This document shows, one piece after another, positions 1-6,199 of a stretch of 33,736 bases of DNA. Location of the stretch: contig CAMWNH010000018.1 of NCBI GenBank assembly GCA_947175605.1, forward strand, positions 1 through 33,736, read 5' to 3'. A program made the translations under genes and the position numbers. Below the pieces are notes generated by a model that had not been told where the DNA came from, made no database searches, and saw nothing but the letters and a program-made list of their open reading frames with translations. Numbering within the stretch: position 1 is the stretch's first letter; every line of letters starts with the position of its first letter. This DNA is from an uncultured Porphyromonadaceae bacterium. Its GTDB lineage: Bacteria > Bacteroidota > Bacteroidia > Bacteroidales > Muribaculaceae.

Positions 1-10
1 TGCGTGCGTA

Positions 11-181
11 TTATTCGCCGGGGATGATAGCTTCGCTGGGGCAAACGCTGGCGCAGGTGCCGCAGTCGATGCAGGTATCCGGATCGATGTGGTAGATTTC
101 GCCTTCGCTGATTGCGCTAACGGGGCATTCGGGGAGGCAGGTGCCACAAGCCACGCAAGAATCGGTAATTACGTATGCCAT
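11..181 (-). CDS. 2[4Fe-4S] ferredoxin, 56 residues
   Basis: A small bacterial-type ferredoxin that carries electrons between cytosolic redox enzymes. I translated it directly: 56 residues, starting at the ATG ending at 181 and stopping with TAA at 11-13. Two cluster motifs are visible: CVACGTCLPECP at residues 9-20 and CIDCGTCASVCP at 37-48. Each has the CxxCxxCxxxCP spacing that binds one [4Fe-4S] cluster, so eight cysteines in all. There is no room for other domains, and the length is normal for clostridial-type ferredoxins. It is expressed alone: a Bacteroidetes promoter lies at 231-260 with a leader of roughly 40 bases. The partner enzyme cannot be told from the context. Only 10 bases follow the stop, so its terminator is not in view. 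Confidence 0.95.
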   Translation of the reverse strand: MAYVITDSCVACGTCLPECPVSAISEGEIYHIDPDTCIDCGTCASVCPSEAIIPGE

Positions 182-230
182 AATAGTCGTTTTTGATTGT
201 GTTGAATTATGTGAGAATTGTTTGTTGGTG

Positions 231-260
231 CAAATTTACGCTTTTTTTTGAACATGTCAA
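231..260 (-). promoter_or_regulatory. Bacteroidetes-type promoter for the ferredoxin gene
   Basis: Read on the minus strand, the -7 box is TAAATTTG (231-238), matching TAnnTTTG, and TTG at 258-260 is the -33 element, with a 19-base spacer. The predicted transcription start is near 224, about 40 bases before the ATG. Confidence 0.7.
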
Positions 261-276
261 GCGTCACGGCCAAAAA

Positions 277-1689
277 TTATTGGTCCACGCTTTCCATTTC
301 CATTTCTTCAGCCTGTTTGTTCTTCTTCACGTTCGGCGCTTCAAGACCGTAGTGATGTTTGGCATTCAGAACTTTCAGCCAGATACCGAAGAGTATGGCC
401 AGGAATCCGAACGAGGCGAAGATCAGCATCGGCACGCGGTATCCGCCCGTTGCGTCCAGAGTCGTACCGATAAGGAGTGGAACCAGGCAAAGACCGATAT
501 TCTGTATCCAGAAGATGAGGCAATAAGCCGAGCCAAGGATATTCGCGTTGATGATCTTCGGAACCGAAGGCCACAGTGCGGCAGGCACAAGCGAGAACGA
601 AACACCGAGAATCAGGATGAGCGTCACGGCAAGCCATACTTCCGGAACCATCGGCAGCAGGAACGCAAAGCCCAGATGGCAGCAGGTCATGATCACCGCG
701 CCGATTATCAGCATCGTAGCGCCGCGGCCCTTATAGTCCAGGAAGGCACCCAGAAAAGGCGTCAGCACCATTGCCAGAATCGGGAACACGCTGAAAAGGC
801 GCGATGCCGTCTCGGCGCTCACATTCAGAGTCTCCTGCACGTAGTTGGGCGCATAGCGCTGGAATGGGAAGATGCCGCTGTAGTAGAGCACGCAAAGAAG
901 TGCCACCAGCCAGAACATCTTGTTGCTTAGGATCTTTCCAAGGTCCGAGATGTGGAATTCCTCGTCCTCGCCGCCCGAAATATCCGCGCGTCCCTCGGCC
1001 TTGAGTTCCTTGTCGAGCTTGCTGTCCATGAAGGTGAACACCGTATAGCAGATAAGGCCGATGAAGAGGAGGGAAGTGCAGAATGCAACAGGAGCAACTA
1101 CCGACTGGTCGAACATATTCGAGAATGCAGGCGAAATCCACATCACGGCAAAAACGCCCAAGCGGGCAATCGACATTTCAACGCCCATGGCCAGAGCCAT
1201 CTCCTTGCCTTCGAACCACTTGGCAATGGCTTTCGACACCGTCGTGCCGGCCATTTCGCATCCGCAGCCGAAAATCATGAAGCCCAGCGACGCCATCTTG
1301 GCAGAACCCGGGAATGCTACCCACCAGCTGTCCAGCCACTCGCAAAGCTGCGTACCCTGGAACCACTCGCTGATACCGATAAGCTTTATCACAGCGCCGA
1401 TAACCATCATCGAGGCCGACAGTATACCAGTGAAGCGGATGCCCATCTTGTCAAGGATGATGCCCGCGAAGATCAGGAAAAAGAAGAATACGTTCAGGAA
1501 ATATTCAGATGCGGCATACGTGCCGAAAGTTGCGCTGTCCCAGTTGAGCTTTTCTTCGAGAAGCGACTTGAGAGGCGACATTACGTCCACAAACATGTAG
1601 GCGAAGAACATCATCGACGCCACCAGGATCAGTGCCGTCCAGCGTGCCCATGCCTTGTCGTTGAGGGCCTGTTTGATTGCTTGGGTCAT
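277..1689 (-). CDS. MFS transporter, 470 residues
   Basis: A major facilitator superfamily permease of the inner membrane. The 470 residues contain about twelve hydrophobic segments. A motif-A-like loop, ILDKMGIR (about residues 78-85), follows an early helix, and a second copy, FLDYKGRG, lies near 318 in the other half, as expected for the two six-helix bundles. The N-terminus (MTQAIKQALNDKAWARW) is cytosolic and the C-terminal tail is charged (KKNKQAEEMEMESVDQ). Substrate cannot be assigned from sequence; this type is common and unannotated in Bacteroidales. It has its own promoter at 1748-1778. The ferredoxin downstream has its own promoter, so the two are probably separate units. Confidence 0.88.
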   Translation of the reverse strand: MTQAIKQALNDKAWARWTALILVASMMFFAYMFVDVMSPLKSLLEEKLNWDSATFGTYAASEYFLNVFFFFLIFAGIILDKMGIRFTGILSASMMVIGAVIKLIGISEWFQGTQLCEWLDSWWVAFPGSAKMASLGFMIFGCGCEMAGTTVSKAIAKWFEGKEMALAMGVEMSIARLGVFAVMWISPAFSNMFDQSVVAPVAFCTSLLFIGLICYTVFTFMDSKLDKELKAEGRADISGGEDEEFHISDLGKILSNKMFWLVALLCVLYYSGIFPFQRYAPNYVQETLNVSAETASRLFSVFPILAMVLTPFLGAFLDYKGRGATMLIIGAVIMTCCHLGFAFLLPMVPEVWLAVTLILILGVSFSLVPAALWPSVPKIINANILGSAYCLIFWIQNIGLCLVPLLIGTTLDATGGYRVPMLIFASFGFLAILFGIWLKVLNAKHHYGLEAPNVKKNKQAEEMEMESVDQ

Positions 1690-1747
1690 TGTGTGATGAT
1701 TGGATTAGAGTGAAATTGATTCGTTGGCGGAAGTTCATTCCGGACTG

Positions 1748-1778
1748 CAAAGATAATATATTTACACCTCCTTGTCAA
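1748..1778 (-). promoter_or_regulatory. Promoter for the MFS transporter gene
   Basis: On the minus strand: TATCTTTG at 1748-1755 (-7 box) and TTG at 1776-1778 (-33 element), separated by 20 bases. The start would be near 1741, giving a leader of about 50 bases before the ATG at 1689. It diverges from the plus-strand promoter at 1819. Confidence 0.7.
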
Positions 1779-1818
1779 CTTTTTTTGACTTCCGTCGTCG
1801 AAATTCCCGAAAATTGCG

Positions 1819-1826
1819 TAATTTTG
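1819..1826 (+). promoter_or_regulatory. -7 box of the DUF4491 gene promoter
   Basis: TAATTTTG fits TAnnTTTG and lies 28 bases before the ATG at 1854, so transcription would start around 1833. I see no good TTTG at the proper upstream distance, so only half the signal is supported. Confidence 0.5.
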
Positions 1827-1853
1827 CTTATAATTCATTCTCAAGCTAAGTTC

Positions 1854-2159
1854 ATGATATTTTTGGATATGTGCAATTTCGACGGCCTGTTTGTCGGCTT
1901 GATGACTTTTCTGATCATCGGTGTGTTTCATCCTCTCGTCATCAAGGGCGAGTACTACATGGGCCAGAAATGCAACTGGCTTTTCGCTATCGGAGGGCTT
2001 GCATCGCTGGTAGGCTCTCTTTTTACAGCCGGAGTTGTCTCTATCTTGTTGGGTGTCACCTCTTTTTCCTGCTTTTGGTCCATCCTTGAAGTCCGCGAAC
2101 AGCGCGAACGTGTCCGCAAAGGATGGTTCCCCGCCAACCCCAACCGAAAAGAAAAATAA
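1854..2159 (+). CDS. DUF4491 family small membrane protein
   Basis: A membrane protein of unknown function. From the ATG at 1854 it is 101 residues; an ATG at 1869 would give 96 and is equally possible. The sequence carries family hallmarks as I recall them: FDGLFVGLMTFLIIGVFHP near the start, VIKGEYY, and the end FSCFWSILEVREQRERVRKGWFPANP. Two or three hydrophobic stretches (about residues 10-30 and 40-75) imply membrane insertion, with a basic C-terminal tail in the cytosol. An open frame extends upstream to 1677, but the -7 box at 1819-1826 lies inside that stretch, which favours a start at 1854 or later. It is a single gene converging on the radical SAM gene 60 bases downstream. Confidence 0.85.
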   Translation: MIFLDMCNFDGLFVGLMTFLIIGVFHPLVIKGEYYMGQKCNWLFAIGGLASLVGSLFTAGVVSILLGVTSFSCFWSILEVREQRERVRKGWFPANPNRKEK

Positions 2160-2186
2160 GCCAATCCAGCGCCCGAATGTGTACGG

Positions 2187-2203
2187 ACGTGCCTTTGGCA
2201 CGT
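2187..2203. other. Short hairpin between convergent genes
   Basis: A perfect 7-base inverted repeat ACGTGCC / GGCACGT with a 3-base TTT loop lies between the convergent stops at 2159 and 2220. It has no T tract, so it is at best a weak terminator for either gene. Confidence 0.3.
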
Positions 2204-2219
2204 TGCCAACTCTAAGCGT

Positions 2220-3080
2220 CTAAATACCGATCATTTTGTTGAACGCCCCGGGCTTTATTCCCCATCGCGGTGCTATCAGCATGTCCCCCGGAGCTGAAGC
2301 CACGAATCGTTCTACGGCTATGTCATCGCGCAGAATATCAAGTATTTTCCGGCATAGTGCCGCATAACTCTCCGGCGTGAACCGTACCATATCGTCGCAT
2401 TTTCCGCCCTCAAAATCCCGTGCCAGAGCTGTCCCGCGCAAAATCTGCAGATGGTGCAGCTTGACCGTCGAAACCGGCAGTCCGTTCACCCTTCTGATGG
2501 TTTCAAGCATCATCTCCTCGTCCTCCCCGGGCAGTCCCATTATCAGGTGAAGTCCCACTGGCACACCGGCCGCTGCACATCGCTGCACGGCATCGGTCGT
2601 CATGGCCCACGTATGGCAGCGGTTTATCCGTAGCAGCGTTGCGTCGTGACTGCTCTCTCCCCCGATTTCCATAAGCACGGGCTTGCCAAGACCAGTCAAC
2701 CAATTCAGCAGTTCATTCGGCAGGCAGTCAGGTCGTGTGGAGATCACTACACCTGCCACATCCGCTTCCGAGATAGCCTCGGCCACCTCGGCTATTACAA
2801 CGGATATAGGCGCATGAGTCGGTGTGTGGCTCTGGAAATAAGCAAGATAGCGCATGTCGCTATACTTTTTCGCAAAGAACTTTCGGCCGCGCGCAATTTG
2901 CTTGTGCACGCTCAGTCCCGCCTTTTGCGCGTCAGGCGAAAACGCCCCGTTGAGGCAGTAAGTGCATCCTCCTCGCCCGCATGTCCCGTCACGGTTCGGA
3001 CAAACGTGTTGGGTATCAACGGGAATCTTTTGAATCTTACCCTCAAAATGCTCTGCCAAAAACGCTGCGTAGCTCTTCAT
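2220..3080 (-). CDS. TIGR01212 family radical SAM protein (YhcC-like)
   Basis: A radical S-adenosylmethionine protein of the YhcC/TIGR01212 family, whose substrate is not established. The start is placed at 3080 because MKSYAAFLAEHF matches the usual N-terminus and its ATG overlaps the aroC stop as ATGA; this gives 286 residues. The cluster cysteines lie in CPNRDGTCGRGGCTYC: C27, C39 and C42 (CX11CX2C), with an extra C34. Later blocks fit the family: STRPDCLP, LMEIGGESSHD, GLHLIMGLPGEDEEMM and LHHLQILRGT. A longer in-frame start at 3113 would run back into aroC and is unlikely. It is the last gene of the dedA-to-radical-SAM operon. Confidence 0.88.
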   Translation of the reverse strand: MKSYAAFLAEHFEGKIQKIPVDTQHVCPNRDGTCGRGGCTYCLNGAFSPDAQKAGLSVHKQIARGRKFFAKKYSDMRYLAYFQSHTPTHAPISVVIAEVAEAISEADVAGVVISTRPDCLPNELLNWLTGLGKPVLMEIGGESSHDATLLRINRCHTWAMTTDAVQRCAAAGVPVGLHLIMGLPGEDEEMMLETIRRVNGLPVSTVKLHHLQILRGTALARDFEGGKCDDMVRFTPESYAALCRKILDILRDDIAVERFVASAPGDMLIAPRWGIKPGAFNKMIGI

Positions 3081-4036
3081 TGGATTCTGTACGCACGGTC
3101 TTCGAGAAGGCAATCAAGTATCACCATAGCAGCCATGGCCTCTACAACCGGAACAGCACGCATGGCCACACACGGATCATGTCGCCCCACACGGCTCCCC
3201 GCCGGCAGTGCTTTCGCAAAAGTCGGAGTGGGTTTGAACGCCACGCGGAAACGTATCGGCATGCCGTTCGATATGCCGCCCTGAATTCCCCCGCTGTGAT
3301 TGCCGGAAATCTCGACCTTGCCGTCTTTCCTGATGGAAACTTCATCCATCACCTCCGAGCCTCGCGCCTCGGCCAGTGCGAAACCGTCGCCGTACTCAAA
3401 CCCGTGGGCGGCGTTTATGCCCATCATGGCCTCGGCAAGGCGCGCGTGCAACTTGCCGTACACCGGTTCTCCTATTCCCGCCTGTACGCCCGTGATTGTG
3501 CAGCTCACACTCCCGCCTACACTATCGCCCGCTGTCCGGGCTTCCATAATTTTCTCGAGCGACTGCTCCAGACGGGCCTCGATCCGCAATTCAGGCATCA
3601 TTTTGGACAGCGCCATGCGGGCGAATGCACCGGCTACTACACGACAGGCTGTCTGGCGTGCTGACGAGCGCCCACCGCCTCTCGGGTCGTTGAAGCGCCG
3701 GTATTTCAGTGCATACGTGTAGTCGGCATGATTCGGTCGATAGCCGCTGACAATGTCCTTGTAGTCCTCCGGGCGGGCATCCTTATTGCGGATAATGAAG
3801 CCAATGGGTGCGCCGGTCGTGAATCCACGATATATTCCGGACAGCACCTCCGTCTCGTCTTCTTCCTTGCGAGGCGATACACTGCCGCCGCCTGGACGGC
3901 GACGCACCATTTCGTTGCGCAACAGTCCGGCATCGAATAAAATCCCGGCAGGCATGCCGTCTATCACCCCTCCGATTGCCGGCCCGTGACTTTCGCCAAA
4001 ATCTGTCAGCCTAAATAGATGTCCGAATGTATTCAT
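3077..4036 (-). CDS. aroC: Chorismate synthase, internally short
   Basis: Converts 5-enolpyruvylshikimate-3-phosphate to chorismate with reduced FMN, the last step of the shikimate pathway. Diagnostic motifs are present: FGESHG (H17), RRRPGGG (45-51), NHADYTY (H103), RGGGRSSARQT (119-129), NHSGGIQGGISNG (246-258) and GRHDPC (D287). At 319 residues it is about 30-40 shorter than typical bacterial AroC (about 350-360). The loss appears concentrated between residues about 150 and 168: where relatives have a long segment after the RSSAR helix, this protein goes almost directly to GDSVGG. The frame is open and flanking motifs are intact, so this looks like a real in-frame shortening. It overlaps the radical SAM gene by 4 bases and follows ybaK by 19. 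Confidence 0.93.
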   Translation of the reverse strand: MNTFGHLFRLTDFGESHGPAIGGVIDGMPAGILFDAGLLRNEMVRRRPGGGSVSPRKEEDETEVLSGIYRGFTTGAPIGFIIRNKDARPEDYKDIVSGYRPNHADYTYALKYRRFNDPRGGGRSSARQTACRVVAGAFARMALSKMMPELRIEARLEQSLEKIMEARTAGDSVGGSVSCTITGVQAGIGEPVYGKLHARLAEAMMGINAAHGFEYGDGFALAEARGSEVMDEVSIRKDGKVEISGNHSGGIQGGISNGMPIRFRVAFKPTPTFAKALPAGSRVGRHDPCVAMRAVPVVEAMAAMVILDCLLEDRAYRIQ

Positions 4037-4055
4037 GTCTGTGTCCTTCGCATTG

Positions 4056-4556
4056 TCAATCGGTTGTGTCCTTTACGAGATCGCACACCGAGGCTCCTAC
4101 GAAATCTATCAGGACTCGAGGGGCGATCTTAATTTGAAGACCCCGCACGCCGGCGCTTACGAAAATCTCGTCAAAGTCCTGTGCCGTGCTGTGGAAAAAG
4201 GTCGGGAACGGCTTCTTCATGCCTATCGGCGAGCAACCCCCTCGGATATATCCCGTTAGAGGCAAGAGCTCCTTCATGGCTATCAGTTCGGCTTTCTTTG
4301 CTCCGGCCGCATGTGCAGCCTTCTTCAGATCTATTTCGCAATTGCCGGGAACAACACAAACGAAATGCCCACTACGTTCACCATTCAGGACTATTGTCTT
4401 GAAAACCTGACGGATATCCTCGTCCAACTCCTCCGCTACATGAGCCGCGGCAAGATCATTCTCATCCACGGTGTAGGGAATGAGAGAGTAGGGGATGCGC
4501 GCCCGGTCAAGCAGGCGCGCAGCATTGGTCTTCTTTATTTCCTCTTTTTTGGACAT
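4056..4556 (-). CDS. ybaK: YbaK/EbsC-type Cys-tRNA(Pro) deacylase
   Basis: An aminoacyl-tRNA editing protein that hydrolyses Cys-tRNA(Pro) made by mistake by prolyl-tRNA synthetase, acting in the cytosol. It is 166 residues, normal for the family. The conserved lysine sits in QVFKTIVL (K53). The family glycine block reads LTGYIRGGCSPIGMKK, followed by VSAGVRGLQIKIAP near the C-terminus. The stop of trxB and the ATG of this gene share one base (TAATG), so translation is probably coupled. A related deacylase specificity, such as ProX or general YbaK-like editing, cannot be excluded from sequence alone. Confidence 0.92.
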   Translation of the reverse strand: MSKKEEIKKTNAARLLDRARIPYSLIPYTVDENDLAAAHVAEELDEDIRQVFKTIVLNGERSGHFVCVVPGNCEIDLKKAAHAAGAKKAELIAMKELLPLTGYIRGGCSPIGMKKPFPTFFHSTAQDFDEIFVSAGVRGLQIKIAPRVLIDFVGASVCDLVKDTTD

Positions 4557-5491
4557 TATTCGTTAAGCATCAGGAATTTCTCTGCGTCAAGCGCAGCGCG
4601 GCAGCCCATACCTGCAGCCGAAATAGCCTGCTGATACACGGGATCTGCAACGTCGCCGGCGGCAAACACCCCATCGATGTTCGTGCGGGTTGTCTTCCCG
4701 TCCGTAACGATATACCCCTGCGGGTCAAGTTCGATCTTGCCCTCGAAAAGCTTCGTATTGGGCTGGTGGCCGATTGCAAGGAAGAACCCTTCGACATCAA
4801 CGGTGAACTCTTCCTCTTGCGGTGTGCCCTTGAAGCGCACCAGACGTGCTTTCTCAAGAAGTTCGCCGCCCTCAAGACCCACGGTCTGCGTGTTGAATAG
4901 AACTTCAATTTTATCGTTTTCCTCCACACGCTTCTGCATCACTTTCGAGGCGCGGAGATAATCTTTTCTGACGATAAGATATACTTTCGAGGCGAGCCCG
5001 GCAAGATAGATGGCTTCCTCACAGGCGGTGTCGCCGCCACCTACAACAGCCACGGGACGGTTGCGGAAGAAGAATCCGTCGCAAGTCGCGCAGGCGCTAA
5101 CACCCATGCCGCGATATTTCGTTTCGTCCGGCAGTCCGAGATACTTTGCCGACGCACCGGTCGATATGATGATCGTGTCAGCCTCAAGTGTATCCTTGCC
5201 GTGGTCTACCACAACCTTGAAAGGACGCTCGCTGAAATCCACATCCGTCACCAGGCCGGAAATAATTCGTGCACCGAAACGCACGGCCTGTGTGCGCAGG
5301 TCCTCCATGAGTTTCGGGCCTTCCACGCCGTCGAAATAGCCCGGGAAATTTTCAACCTCGGTTGTAGTGGTAAGCTGACCGCCGGGCTGCGGACCTTCCA
5401 CGATTATGGGCATCAGATTGGCGCGGGATGCATATATGCCGGCTGTGTATCCGGCAGGGCCGGAGCCGATGATAAGACATTTGGTTCTCAT
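4556..5491 (-). CDS. trxB: Thioredoxin reductase
   Basis: A flavoenzyme that passes electrons from NADPH to thioredoxin. It is 311 residues, as usual for low-molecular-weight bacterial TrxB. The FAD-binding GSGPAGYTA is at residues 9-17, the redox disulfide CATC at 134-137, the NADPH-binding VGGGDTACEEA from about 150, and the second FAD contact GVFAAGDVAD near the C-terminus. The ORF begins directly at MRTKCLIIGSGPAG, so the start is clear. It lies 50 bases downstream of the LolA-like gene and overlaps ybaK by one base. I saw no strong promoter just upstream, so it is probably read from the operon promoter. Confidence 0.96.
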   Translation of the reverse strand: MRTKCLIIGSGPAGYTAGIYASRANLMPIIVEGPQPGGQLTTTTEVENFPGYFDGVEGPKLMEDLRTQAVRFGARIISGLVTDVDFSERPFKVVVDHGKDTLEADTIIISTGASAKYLGLPDETKYRGMGVSACATCDGFFFRNRPVAVVGGGDTACEEAIYLAGLASKVYLIVRKDYLRASKVMQKRVEENDKIEVLFNTQTVGLEGGELLEKARLVRFKGTPQEEEFTVDVEGFFLAIGHQPNTKLFEGKIELDPQGYIVTDGKTTRTNIDGVFAAGDVADPVYQQAISAAGMGCRAALDAEKFLMLNE

Positions 5492-5541
5492 GTTGTGCTT
5501 ATGATTAGAGAGTTATGTAAAGGTTATATATTCATGCTATC

Positions 5542-6168
5542 CTAACGGAGGTCGACAGTCTCGAGCACGTCATAGTCGGCGGCTTTGAAGCGGAACGCTC
5601 CTGCTCGCGGCTTTGGAAGCTTGCGCGCCGCTTTTACTGAGGCCTGTATTTCGGCTCCGTTGTCGAAAACAATGTTCAGGGCCGTCGGAAAGCCCGTCTT
5701 GTCCTTGACAGTCAGCGTGGCTTTCACGATCCCTGCTGCCGACTTGCCTTGTGGAGTCAGCACCACTCGGGAGCATCCTTCAGGAGCGCCGTCAACGCGC
5801 ATGGCTTTGTAGCGCGATGCATAGTTGTCGAGAATAATGAAAGGGTTAGACTCCATCAGTTCGTCAAGAGTAGGTTCGGAGATACTCACACTCTTGTTTT
5901 CCTCCATTAGGGTCCACTGAGTCTTTCCGTCGAACCATACACGCACTCCGGGAATCACCATGGCGAAGGCTTTCCCGCTTACAGTTATACACCCGTCGAA
6001 GTCGCCGCCGTTGCCGCGGATGGTGAAATCCATCTGAGCTGCTCCGGTCGATCCGAGTTCCGCCGAGCAGCGGCGCAGTATGTCATCGGCCGTATTGTGC
6101 TGAGCCTCGGCCATCAGACCGAGAAGTAGGCATAGAAGAAGCGTGAGCGTTCGATATCCGTGATTCAT
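5542..6168 (-). CDS. LolA-like outer-membrane lipoprotein carrier
   Basis: A periplasmic protein of the LolA/LolB-like fold, expected to carry lipoproteins across the periplasm to the outer membrane. It has 208 residues with a signal peptide ending near AEAQ (about residue 22). The body matches the family pattern: TADDILRRCSAELG at the start, MDFTIRGNGG, an amphipathic beta-rich centre with VWFDGKTQWTL, and NPFIILDNYASRYK. The position beside ftsK, a recurring Bacteroidetes arrangement in my experience, supports the call. Sequence similarity to E. coli LolA is low, so a different lipid or lipoprotein carrier role remains possible. Confidence 0.8.
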   Translation of the reverse strand: MNHGYRTLTLLLCLLLGLMAEAQHNTADDILRRCSAELGSTGAAQMDFTIRGNGGDFDGCITVSGKAFAMVIPGVRVWFDGKTQWTLMEENKSVSISEPTLDELMESNPFIILDNYASRYKAMRVDGAPEGCSRVVLTPQGKSAAGIVKATLTVKDKTGFPTALNIVFDNGAEIQASVKAARKLPKPRAGAFRFKAADYDVLETVDLR

Positions 6169-6199
6169 AACAATATAACGCGTTTGTTTGGATTTTAGT

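Noticed and set aside
1686-2201. Minus-strand frame of 171 codons opposite the DUF4491 gene
   Set aside because: The plus-strand protein has family motifs, membrane segments and a -7 box; the minus frame has none.
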